Numbered from the stretch's first letter, positions 1-7,406 are shown. The stretch is 7,591 nt of DNA from JAGNRR01 sp964409905 (GCA_964409905.1 CAYPET010000044.1:1-7591); one strand, 5' to 3'. The notes: a model not told the origin generated them from the sequence alone. Numbers and translations: made by a program.

Positions 1-992
1 ACTTGTGTAAATATTGGAGTCGTGGCAGCATTGACCGTAATGATCATTGTTTGCGTAGTGGCACATTGATCAGCATTAGGCGTAAAGGTATATTCAGAAG
101 TAGTGGTATTATTGATGACAGGTGACCACGTTCCTGTGATACTATTGTTTGAAGTAGTTGGCAAAGCTGATAATGCCCCTCCTTCACAAATAGCAGGTAC
201 TTGTGTGAATGTTGGTTCGATATCAGCAGGATTGACCGTAATGGTCATTGTTTGCGTGGTGGCACATGGATCAGAATTAGGCGTGAAAGTATAAGTAGTT
301 GTTACTGTATTATCGGGTGCAGGAGACCAGGTTCCTGTAATGCCATTGCTTGAAGTAGTTGGCAAATCTGATAATGTATCTCCTTCACAAATAGCCGGTA
401 CTTGAGTGAAGGTTGGTGATACATCTGGCACATCTTCAACTGAAACAGTAACGGTTATTGTATATTGATAACTTATTCGACCATTACTTACCGAATTACA
501 GCCGGGGTTGGAAACAGGTATGATGTCTACACTTAAATTATCACCAAAATCCGGTACAATAGTAGCATTAAGTGGACTACCTAAAGGATTTCCAAAATTA
601 AATGGCGGTGGACTTGTATTAGGGGCAAAATTTGGTTCTGCTATTAAATTGGATGCTGGCAAACAAGTTGCACCGCCACTGTATGTACCACATCCATAAA
701 ACAGATTATAATACAGTGTTATTGGCGGACAACCAGGCAAACTATTGTTGGTATAACCTGTAAGATTGATAGCAACACTAATACCTGAAATCCTCTGGCA
801 CGAGCTAGTGCTTTCAGGCAATGTAAAATCGTGTGCATATCCATCACTACTTTGCGAAGTATTTCCTAAACCATTAAATGCCTTTCTATCAAGTCCTATT
901 GTAGCGTCATTTTGAGTTTGAATCAGAATAATCTGGCAAAAGGCGCTATTAAACAGTAATAAAGTACATGCTAATGCAAAAAAGTATTTCAT
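1..992 (-). CDS. Second copy of the nine-repeat T9SS surface protein gene (5' part only, cut by window edge)
   Basis: This is the first 330 codons of a gene that starts at an ATG (complement of 990-992) and runs off the left edge of the window. It shows no difference from the start of the complete gene at 1359-4175, at a constant offset of 3183 bp. It therefore encodes the same signal peptide (MKYFFALACTLLLFNSAFC), the same unassigned N-terminal domain (about residues 21-190), and repeat units 1, 2 and the first few residues of unit 3. Its C-terminus is not visible, so it could end in a different tail from the complete copy. By family knowledge the product would be exported by Sec and then T9SS, but the sorting domain that would prove this lies outside the window. 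I see no frameshift or stop, so nothing suggests a pseudogene. The edge falls inside repetitive sequence, so the reading may reflect where an assembly stopped. Confidence 0.85.
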   Translation of the reverse strand, partial: MKYFFALACTLLLFNSAFCQIILIQTQNDATIGLDRKAFNGLGNTSQSSDGYAHDFTLPESTSSCQRISGISVAINLTGYTNNSLPGCPPITLYYNLFYGCGTYSGGATCLPASNLIAEPNFAPNTSPPPFNFGNPLGSPLNATIVPDFGDNLSVDIIPVSNPGCNSVSNGRISYQYTITVTVSVEDVPDVSPTFTQVPAICEGDTLSDLPTTSSNGITGTWSPAPDNTVTTTYTFTPNSDPCATTQTMTITVNPADIEPTFTQVPAICEGGALSALPTTSNNSITGTWSPVINNTTTSEYTFTPNADQCATTQTMIITVNAATTPIFTQ

Positions 993-1358
993 TAATTTTT
1001 AGGTTTATGTAAATGATTTTTCCCTTAAAATGATTTAGTATATAATCGAGATTTTAAAAATATTTGATTACTCTAAAAACCATCCTTTTTAGAAATTAAA
1101 GCATTTTAATTTTGCCTGTTTTATTTCTGCAATTTCTATGGCTAGGTTTATTCACCAAATTCATGAAAAATTTGGTTTTTTAAAACTTATGGAAAAGAAA
1201 AAATGGAAAAACATTCATTACTTTAAGCCGGTAATATATAAAAATTATAAGCGGATTTAGATTCAAGAGATGATTTGTATGGTTTTTGTAGTGGAAATTC
1301 TAACAAATCACAAATTTTAAAGTCACGAATTGTCCATAAAAGGAAAAATATAAGAATT
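993..1358. other. 366-bp intergenic spacer (left copy)
   Basis: This AT-rich non-coding stretch separates the stop codon of the complete nine-repeat gene from the start of its second copy. It is identical to 4176-4541. It contains two short perfect inverted repeats: 1093-1112 (8-bp A/T-only stem, loop GCAT) and 1154-1176 (8-bp stem, followed by a T run). No convincing Bacteroidota promoter of the TAnnTTTG type was found immediately upstream of the 992 start, and no Shine-Dalgarno sequence is present; the bases before the ATG are simply A/T-rich, as is common in this phylum. I see no small gene or RNA gene here. Confidence 0.8.
1154..1181 (+). terminator. Hairpin plus T tract, terminator-like, plus strand (left copy)
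   Basis: ACCAAATT (1154-1161) pairs perfectly with AATTTGGT (1169-1176) across a 7-base loop, and T residues run from 1176 to 1181. The shape is that of a Rho-independent terminator for plus-strand transcription. No plus-strand gene leads into it, and read in the minus direction the hairpin has no T run. The stem has only two G/C pairs and the surroundings are A/T-rich, so a chance hairpin is quite possible. Confidence 0.35.
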
Positions 1359-4175
1359 TTAACGTTTAAGAGTAAAATGCCCTGTGAACTCTTCACCATC
1401 AAAAATTATTTGGTACCAATAATCGTTGGTTGGTAAAAGGTTTCCTAAATAGGTGCCATCCCAAACAACCGATGAATTTTTATAGCTTTTTAAAAGTTTT
1501 CCATAACGATCAAAAATATTCACCTCTGAATTACCGAGTTCTTGTATACCTCTAATTTCAAAAAAGTCGTTAAATCCATCGTTATTAGGTGTGAAAAACT
1601 TAGGAATTACAAAGTGAAGATGAGTAATTACATCCTCCCCACATCCAAAATTATCTCGAACAGTGATGGTATAAACACCTCCGGGAATACCATAAAAAAT
1701 ATTGCTGTATTGAAAGTTTTGCCCATCTATCGAGTAACTGAAATCACCCATTTGAGTCGTAAAAATTTCAATGTTAAAGCCATTTGTAACAACCTCGGAA
1801 ATCACAGGTGCTGCATTGGAATTTACAACAATTGTTATGGTTTGTATTATCGCACACAATCCTGTACTCGGTGTAAACGTATATTCGGTGGTCGCTGTGT
1901 TATTTAAGGTAGGCGACCAAGTTCCTGTAATACCATTGTTTGAAGTTGTTGGCAAACTAGTTAAGGTTTCACCAAAGCAAATAGGCTCTACTTGAGAAAA
2001 TATTGGGGTTATTGAAGGATTCACCGTAATAGTCATAGTTTGATTAGTAGCACATTGTCCCGCATCAGGCGTAAAGGTATATTCGGTAGTGGTTGTGTTA
2101 TCGGGTGCTGGTGACCATATTCCTGTTATACCATTGTTTGAAGTAGTTGGCAAAGCCTCTAAACTTTCTCCTTCACAAATGGCTGCTACTTGTGTAAATG
2201 TTGGTAAGATATCAGCAGGATTGACCGTAATGGTCATCGTTTGCGTGGTGGCACATTGATTAGCATTAGGCGTGAAAGTATAAGTAGTTGTTGCTGTATT
2301 ATCTGGGGCAGGTGACCAAGATCCTTCTATACCATTGTTTGAATTTGTTGGCAATGCTGCTAAACTTTCTCCTTCGCAAATATCCTGTACTTGTGTAAAT
2401 ATTGGAGTCGTGGCAGCATTGACAGTAATGATCATTGTTTGCGTGGTGGCACATTGGCCGGCATCAGGTATAAATGTATATTCGGTTGTTGCTGTATTAT
2501 CTGGGGCAGGTGACCAAGATCCTTCTATACCATTGTTTGAATTTGTTGGCAATGCTGCTAAACTTTCTCCTTCGCAAATATCCTGTACTTGTGTAAATAT
2601 TGGAGTCGTGGCAGCATTGACAGTAATGATCATTGTTTGCGTGGTGGCACATTGGCCGGCATCAGGTATAAATGTATATTCGGTTGTTGCTGTGTTATTT
2701 AAGGTAGGCGACCAAGTTCCTGTAATACCATTGTTTGAAGTTGTTGGTAATGCCGATATTGTTTCTCCCTGGCATATAGCCGTTACTTGGGTAAACGTTG
2801 GTACTGTATCGGAAGGATTAACCGTAATGATCATCGTTTGGGTAATGGCACATTGACCGGCATCCGGTGTAAATAAATATTCGGTGGTTGTAGTATTGTT
2901 TACAGTAGGTGACCAAGTACCTGTAATACCATTGTTTGAGGTTACTGGCAATGCTGCTAAACTTTCTCCTTCACAAATAGCCGGTACTTGTGTAAATATT
3001 GGAGTCGTGGCAGCATTGACCGTAATGATCATTGTTTGCGCAGTGGCACATTGATCAGCATTAGGTGTAAAGGTATATTCAGTAGTGACGGTATTATTAA
3101 TGACAGGTGACCAAGACCCTTCTATACCATTGTTTGAAGTTGTTGGTAATGCTGCTAAACTTTCTCCTTCGCAAATATCCTGTACTTGTGTAAATATTGG
3201 AGTCGTGGCAGCATTGACCGTAATGATCATTGTTTGCGTAGTGGCACATTGATCAGCATTAGGCGTAAAGGTATATTCAGAAGTAGTGGTATTATTGATG
3301 ACAGGTGACCACGTTCCTGTGATACTATTGTTTGAAGTAGTTGGCAAAGCTGATAATGCCCCTCCTTCACAAATAGCAGGTACTTGTGTGAATGTTGGTT
3401 CGATATCAGCAGGATTGACCGTAATGGTCATTGTTTGCGTGGTGGCACATGGATCAGAATTAGGCGTGAAAGTATAAGTAGTTGTTACTGTATTATCGGG
3501 TGCAGGAGACCAGGTTCCTGTAATGCCATTGCTTGAAGTAGTTGGCAAATCTGATAATGTATCTCCTTCACAAATAGCCGGTACTTGAGTGAAGGTTGGT
3601 GATACATCTGGCACATCTTCAACTGAAACAGTAACGGTTATTGTATATTGATAACTTATTCGACCATTACTTACCGAATTACAGCCGGGGTTGGAAACAG
3701 GTATGATGTCTACACTTAAATTATCACCAAAATCCGGTACAATAGTAGCATTAAGTGGACTACCTAAAGGATTTCCAAAATTAAATGGCGGTGGACTTGT
3801 ATTAGGGGCAAAATTTGGTTCTGCTATTAAATTGGATGCTGGCAAACAAGTTGCACCGCCACTGTATGTACCACATCCATAAAACAGATTATAATACAGT
3901 GTTATTGGCGGACAACCAGGCAAACTATTGTTGGTATAACCTGTAAGATTGATAGCAACACTAATACCTGAAATCCTCTGGCACGAGCTAGTGCTTTCAG
4001 GCAATGTAAAATCGTGTGCATATCCATCACTACTTTGCGAAGTATTTCCTAAACCATTAAATGCCTTTCTATCAAGTCCTATTGTAGCGTCATTTTGAGT
4101 TTGAATCAGAATAATCTGGCAAAAGGCGCTATTAAACAGTAATAAAGTACATGCTAATGCAAAAAAGTATTTCAT
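1359..4175 (-). CDS. Secreted nine-repeat surface protein with T9SS type B sorting domain
   Basis: The 938-residue product begins at an ATG with a clear Sec signal peptide: Lys at position 2, a hydrophobic core, and likely cleavage after the Cys at residue 19. Residues about 21-190 form a beta-rich, Cys-containing domain that I cannot assign; a weak resemblance to proprotein-convertase P-type domains is possible. Residues 193-789 are nine tandem 66-67-residue units (consensus start PTFTQVxAICEGESL, middle NNGITGTWSP, end QCATTQTMxITVN). Each has two conserved Cys and is probably one Ig-like beta sandwich. Residues 790-857 resemble a SprB-type repeat (YSIDGxxFQ, YTITVRDNFGCG). Residues 858-938 are a type B CHU_C sorting domain (FFTPNNDGFNDFFEI, VNIFDRYGKLL, GHFTLKR at the end). 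Family knowledge says such proteins cross the outer membrane by T9SS and stay on the surface or are released, often as adhesins. The adhesin role is inference. The last 123 codons are identical to those of the upstream gene, suggesting a hybrid gene. No SprF/PorP-like partner gene lies in the window. Confidence 0.93.
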   Translation of the reverse strand: MKYFFALACTLLLFNSAFCQIILIQTQNDATIGLDRKAFNGLGNTSQSSDGYAHDFTLPESTSSCQRISGISVAINLTGYTNNSLPGCPPITLYYNLFYGCGTYSGGATCLPASNLIAEPNFAPNTSPPPFNFGNPLGSPLNATIVPDFGDNLSVDIIPVSNPGCNSVSNGRISYQYTITVTVSVEDVPDVSPTFTQVPAICEGDTLSDLPTTSSNGITGTWSPAPDNTVTTTYTFTPNSDPCATTQTMTITVNPADIEPTFTQVPAICEGGALSALPTTSNNSITGTWSPVINNTTTSEYTFTPNADQCATTQTMIITVNAATTPIFTQVQDICEGESLAALPTTSNNGIEGSWSPVINNTVTTEYTFTPNADQCATAQTMIITVNAATTPIFTQVPAICEGESLAALPVTSNNGITGTWSPTVNNTTTTEYLFTPDAGQCAITQTMIITVNPSDTVPTFTQVTAICQGETISALPTTSNNGITGTWSPTLNNTATTEYTFIPDAGQCATTQTMIITVNAATTPIFTQVQDICEGESLAALPTNSNNGIEGSWSPAPDNTATTEYTFIPDAGQCATTQTMIITVNAATTPIFTQVQDICEGESLAALPTNSNNGIEGSWSPAPDNTATTTYTFTPNANQCATTQTMTITVNPADILPTFTQVAAICEGESLEALPTTSNNGITGIWSPAPDNTTTTEYTFTPDAGQCATNQTMTITVNPSITPIFSQVEPICFGETLTSLPTTSNNGITGTWSPTLNNTATTEYTFTPSTGLCAIIQTITIVVNSNAAPVISEVVTNGFNIEIFTTQMGDFSYSIDGQNFQYSNIFYGIPGGVYTITVRDNFGCGEDVITHLHFVIPKFFTPNNDGFNDFFEIRGIQELGNSEVNIFDRYGKLLKSYKNSSVVWDGTYLGNLLPTNDYWYQIIFDGEEFTGHFTLKR
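1809..3599 (-). repeat. Nine tandem 66-67-codon repeats in the surface protein gene
   Basis: There are nine consecutive units, with no spacer between them, at residues 193-259, 260-325, 326-391, 392-458, 459-524, 525-590, 591-657, 658-723 and 724-789. Units of 67 residues carry one extra residue in the inter-unit linker (endings NPADIE, NPSDTV, NPADIL). Sequence variants are shuffled among units: WSPAPDN occurs in units 1, 6, 7 and 8, WSPVINN in 2 and 3, and WSPTxNN in 4, 5 and 9. VQDICEG together with GIEGSW occurs in 3, 6 and 7. This mosaic pattern suggests repeated recombination between units. Each unit keeps one Cys in the ICEG/ICQG/ICFG motif and one in the QCA/PCA/LCA motif, a plausible disulfide in an extracellular Ig-like fold. 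Confidence 0.93.
2287..2693 (-). repeat. Exact 198-bp tandem duplication (repeat units 6 and 7 region)
   Basis: Bases 2287-2495 are identical to 2485-2693 at an offset of exactly 198 bp, the length of one 66-codon unit. The other units differ from each other at many positions, so this looks like the most recent gain of one unit by slippage or unequal crossing-over. The frame is kept. Confidence 0.9.
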
Positions 4176-4541
4176 TAATTTTTAGGTTTATGTAAATGAT
4201 TTTTCCCTTAAAATGATTTAGTATATAATCGAGATTTTAAAAATATTTGATTACTCTAAAAACCATCCTTTTTAGAAATTAAAGCATTTTAATTTTGCCT
4301 GTTTTATTTCTGCAATTTCTATGGCTAGGTTTATTCACCAAATTCATGAAAAATTTGGTTTTTTAAAACTTATGGAAAAGAAAAAATGGAAAAACATTCA
4401 TTACTTTAAGCCGGTAATATATAAAAATTATAAGCGGATTTAGATTCAAGAGATGATTTGTATGGTTTTTGTAGTGGAAATTCTAACAAATCACAAATTT
4501 TAAAGTCACGAATTGTCCATAAAAGGAAAAATATAAGAATT
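4176..4541. other. 366-bp intergenic spacer (right copy)
   Basis: This is the non-coding gap between the stop of the 926-residue gene and the ATG of the complete nine-repeat gene. It is identical to 993-1358, including the A/T-only hairpin (4276-4295) and the hairpin with T run (4337-4364). The length argues for separate transcription of the two genes, but I cannot identify a consensus promoter for the downstream gene with confidence, so read-through from the upstream gene remains possible. Nothing else is visible here. Confidence 0.8.
4337..4364 (+). terminator. Hairpin plus T tract, terminator-like, plus strand (right copy)
   Basis: This is identical to the element at 1154-1181: a perfect 8-bp stem, a 7-base loop and a T run on the plus strand. 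It points against the direction of all genes here, so either it stops antisense transcription or it is a chance structure in A/T-rich DNA. Confidence 0.35.
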
Positions 4542-7322
4542 TTAACGTTTAAGAGTAAAATGCCCTGTGAACTCTTCACCATCAAAAATTATTTGGTACC
4601 AATAATCGTTGGTTGGTAAAAGGTTTCCTAAATAGGTGCCATCCCAAACAACCGATGAATTTTTATAGCTTTTTAAAAGTTTTCCATAACGATCAAAAAT
4701 ATTCACCTCTGAATTACCGAGTTCTTGTATACCTCTAATTTCAAAAAAGTCGTTAAATCCATCGTTATTAGGTGTGAAAAACTTAGGAATTACAAAGTGA
4801 AGATGAGTAATTACATCCTCCCCACATCCAAAATTATCTCGAACAGTGATGGTATAAACACCTCCGGGAATACCATAAAAAATATTGCTGTATTGAAAGT
4901 TTTGCCCATCTATTGAATAACTAAAACCTCCCCGATCTGTGGTGAAAATTTCAATGTTAAAACCGTTGGTTATTACTTCTGAAATTACCGGTACATTAAC
5001 CTGTAACAGTTCAAAGTTTTTCGTTGCCTCACAGCCATTGGCATTGACAAAATCTACCGAGTAAGTACCTTGTGCCGCAACTGTAATTTCGGGTGTGATT
5101 TCTCCGGTGCTCCATAAATATGTCACGTTGTTTTCAACCTCTACGCGAAGTGTAATTTGTTCGCCTTCACAAAAATAGATTATTTCATCGCTAAAATCTA
5201 GAGGATCTAATCTTGAAAAATTTACATCAGTTCTAGTTGTTGAAATACAATTCCCATCAATCGTAACTGCTTCGGCATAAAATGTGCCTTCCAAATCAAC
5301 CGTAAATGCGTTACTGTTAGTTTCTAATAAATTACCCCCAGATAAACTATCGTACCAATTAACTAAGATACCATTTGGTACTTCAACCAAAAGTGTTCCT
5401 GCCTCGCCACTACAATTTACCACATCCCCCAAACTTAATGGAGGTTGCGGATTTGATATTTCGGTAACTTCAAAACTGTACCTGGTTTCACAGCCATCTG
5501 CATTAACAACGTCAACAAAATAATTCCCTGCCGAAGTAACAATAATGGTTTCTGTAGTAGCACCATTGCTCCAATTATAGGACGTTAAATTGATTAAGTC
5601 TAGATTTAATTCAACTGAATTGCCTTCACAATATTCCACAATTTGGGTAGTAGCCGCAGGAGGTTGAATTCTGGTAAAAGTAACAGCCGTGCGGTTTAAA
5701 GAGCTACAACCGTCTGAGGAAACAGCTTCAGCATAAAAAATACCTTCATCATTGGTGCTGAAGGCACTATTATTAGCTTGGAGCAAGAGGCCATTGGTTG
5801 GTTGGGAATACCAGTTGATACTAATATTTGTTTGTGCTTCAACCGCTAAGATTGCTAATTCATCATTACACAATACAACATCTCCTAAACTGATAGGCAT
5901 ATCTGGTGCATTGAGAAGGCTTACCGTAAATTCGCTTATAATTTCGCAACCATCTGTATTAATCATGGTCACTGAATAATTTCCCGGGGCGTTTACCAAA
6001 ATATCAGCCGTTGTTTCTCCTGTACTCCATTCATAACTAACAATATCATTAAAAGCCGATTGCAGAACAATTTCTGTGCCTTCACAAATATTTACAGGGA
6101 TCAATTCGCCCGCCGGAGGCGTTATTATTGAAAAAGTTACAGCAGTTCTTGTTAGTGAGTTGCATCCTGCTAATTCCGTAACTGATTCGGCATAATAGGT
6201 TCCAGGTACGTTGGTGACTAAAGTAGTAGAATTACTTGTAATTAAATTACCTCCACTTGGCGCATCAAACCAATTAACAAACATATTATTTGGCACATTT
6301 ACAGTGAGCGAAACGGCTTCTGCGCCGCAATCGGTTATATTACCATTACTTACGGGCGCATTGGGTGGTGGTTCTATGGTAAGCTCAAAAATATCTGAAA
6401 TCACATTACACAACTCGTTTTGTAAATTTGCCGCATCTTCTGCAGCCTTTACTCTATAAAAAGTAGTGCCAACTGAAGGGCTAACAGTATATGATTGATT
6501 ATTTTGTCCGGAAATATCACTCCAATTGTTTCCGTCGTTACTCAATTGCCATTGATAAGCATGCGTTTGAAAAACGGCAAAATCAGGATTTGCTGTTAAT
6601 TCAAGATCGCTTACAGTATTGGTACATCCTAGAAAAATATCTGAATTTGAGGGGTCTGTTATATCGATGGCATCACCACAAGATTTAAATACAATATCAT
6701 CTATTGCCAAATCGTTGCCACAGCCACCTTGTCCGTTATTAATCATTTTTAAAATTACTTCGGTTTGACCGGGCTGCGACTGAAATACCAAAGCATGCTG
6801 ATTCCAAACCGGTGAAGACGTTCCGCCTACAGTTCCGGTATCGCCCGATGCCAGTAATATTGTGTCTGTGCTATCCCAAATTTGAAAACCAACATTAATT
6901 GGAATGCCATTACCACCGCAGCCAGTTATTGGAAGCAGGTTTAAAACCCATGCCGAAAATTCGTATGAGGTTCCTTGGCACAAGCCTGAAACCCTTATTC
7001 TAAAAAACTCACCTGCCGTAAAGTCTGCATTAACAACCAACATTTTACCATTGATGTCACCAGGTGTTCTATCTGGCACATTATGCCAATCAAAAAACCC
7101 ACTGTTAATTGAAATGGTATACTGGCCATCTTGTGGAGCACCTGCCACAAATTGGTAGGTGGTGGTACCGGCCGGTAAAGGTGGGCCGGAGTTTGTGCCT
7201 GTTCCAAAAGTTTCTGTAAAAATCGGATCTCCGGAATTGCCACTACAAAAACCGAGTTGGGCAAAGCTACATTGAGCAAAACGTAAGAAAAAAAGACATG
7301 AAAATGTAAGAAATAACTTCAC
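4542..7322 (-). CDS. Secreted multi-Ig surface protein with T9SS type B sorting domain
   Basis: The 926-residue product starts at a GTG (complement of 7320-7322); an in-frame TAA lies two codons upstream and no nearby ATG fits, and this start gives a proper signal peptide with likely cleavage near residue 21 (SFA-Q). Residues about 25-216 form a jelly-roll-like domain (MAM or carbohydrate-binding-module style), ending GGCGNDLAIDDIVFKSCG, a pattern common at the front of Bacteroidota T9SS proteins. Residues 220-317 are Ig-like (YQWQLSNDGNNWSDI). Residues 321-775 hold three modules of about 152 residues. Each has an Ig-like half (NWYDxxSGGNLL, FYAEAV, TRTAV) followed by a PKD-like half (CEGxxxxL, YxWSTGETT, GNYSV, NADGC). 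A SprB-like repeat (778-845) and a type B CHU_C sorting domain (846-926) close the protein. Export by Sec and T9SS follows from family knowledge; a role in adhesion or glycan binding is inference. It is the first gene in the visible transcription direction. Confidence 0.93.
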   Translation of the reverse strand: MKLFLTFSCLFFLRFAQCSFAQLGFCSGNSGDPIFTETFGTGTNSGPPLPAGTTTYQFVAGAPQDGQYTISINSGFFDWHNVPDRTPGDINGKMLVVNADFTAGEFFRIRVSGLCQGTSYEFSAWVLNLLPITGCGGNGIPINVGFQIWDSTDTILLASGDTGTVGGTSSPVWNQHALVFQSQPGQTEVILKMINNGQGGCGNDLAIDDIVFKSCGDAIDITDPSNSDIFLGCTNTVSDLELTANPDFAVFQTHAYQWQLSNDGNNWSDISGQNNQSYTVSPSVGTTFYRVKAAEDAANLQNELCNVISDIFELTIEPPPNAPVSNGNITDCGAEAVSLTVNVPNNMFVNWFDAPSGGNLITSNSTTLVTNVPGTYYAESVTELAGCNSLTRTAVTFSIITPPAGELIPVNICEGTEIVLQSAFNDIVSYEWSTGETTADILVNAPGNYSVTMINTDGCEIISEFTVSLLNAPDMPISLGDVVLCNDELAILAVEAQTNISINWYSQPTNGLLLQANNSAFSTNDEGIFYAEAVSSDGCSSLNRTAVTFTRIQPPAATTQIVEYCEGNSVELNLDLINLTSYNWSNGATTETIIVTSAGNYFVDVVNADGCETRYSFEVTEISNPQPPLSLGDVVNCSGEAGTLLVEVPNGILVNWYDSLSGGNLLETNSNAFTVDLEGTFYAEAVTIDGNCISTTRTDVNFSRLDPLDFSDEIIYFCEGEQITLRVEVENNVTYLWSTGEITPEITVAAQGTYSVDFVNANGCEATKNFELLQVNVPVISEVITNGFNIEIFTTDRGGFSYSIDGQNFQYSNIFYGIPGGVYTITVRDNFGCGEDVITHLHFVIPKFFTPNNDGFNDFFEIRGIQELGNSEVNIFDRYGKLLKSYKNSSVVWDGTYLGNLLPTNDYWYQIIFDGEEFTGHFTLKR
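4998..6362 (-). repeat. Three tandem ~152-codon two-domain modules
   Basis: Conserved Cys residues mark the period: 332, 485 and 637 in the first half-module, and 413, 565 and 718 in the second half-module, spaced by 152-153 residues. The order is A-B-A-B-A-B. Unlike the nine-repeat gene, these modules have diverged clearly in sequence, so they are an old expansion without signs of recent homogenisation. Confidence 0.88.
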
Positions 7323-7386
7323 TTTTTAAATATAGATAAATGCAGAAAATTATTGGCAATTTTAAGTAAACTTAACACGATTGTAA

Positions 7387-7394
7387 CAAAATTA
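7387..7394 (-). promoter_or_regulatory. Candidate -7 promoter box for the 926-residue gene
   Basis: On the minus strand these bases read TAATTTTG, a full match to the Bacteroidota -7 consensus TAnnTTTG. The box lies about 65 bases before the GTG start. The expected TTG at -33 is not present; a TTC stands 18 bases upstream of the box. In A/T-rich DNA an 8-base match with two free positions is weak evidence. Confidence 0.35.
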
Positions 7395-7406
7395 CGGAAT
7401 AACAGC

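Larger units (their letters stand above)
1..1730. repeat. Long direct repeat, left copy (partner 3184-4913)
   Basis: Every line compared by eye is identical to the sequence 3183 bp to the right, in coding and non-coding parts alike. The repeat contains the 5' part of the nine-repeat gene, the 366-bp spacer and the last 372 bp of the upstream gene in each case. It ends at 1730, where the two copies change from no mismatch to about 22 mismatches in the next 78 bases. The left limit is the window edge, so the true length is unknown and at least 1730 bp. Identity across AT-rich non-coding spacer points to a very recent duplication, ongoing gene conversion, or an assembly error. Confidence 0.93.
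3184..4913. repeat. Long direct repeat, right copy (partner 1-1730)
   Basis: This copy covers the first 330 codons of the complete nine-repeat gene (3184-4175), the spacer (4176-4541) and the last 372 bp of the 926-residue gene (4542-4913). Identity with 1-1730 is complete as far as I could compare. Beyond 4913 the sequence is only about 72 percent identical to the corresponding bases 1731-1808 and then becomes unrelated, because the two genes have different internal repeats. Confidence 0.93.

Noticed and set aside
1..992. Pseudogene call for the left copy
   Set aside because: The reading frame is intact from the ATG to the window edge; the truncation is caused by the edge, not by a stop or frameshift.
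2335..2856. Plus-strand open frame of 173 codons
   Set aside because: It lies wholly antisense to the repeat array and is itself a repeated peptide with the 66-codon period. It is open only because the array has no stop in that frame; there is no start context or recognisable domain.
1..4913. Insertion sequence or composite transposon as cause of the long direct repeat
   Set aside because: The repeat contains no transposase gene and shows no terminal inverted repeats at 1730/1731 or 4913/4914. Its boundary falls within homologous coding sequence, which fits homologous recombination better.
6995..7279. Minus-strand open frame of 94 codons
   Set aside because: It overlaps the 926-residue gene in another frame, and its peptide has no recognisable family features. 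The longer frame has a signal peptide and conserved domains throughout.
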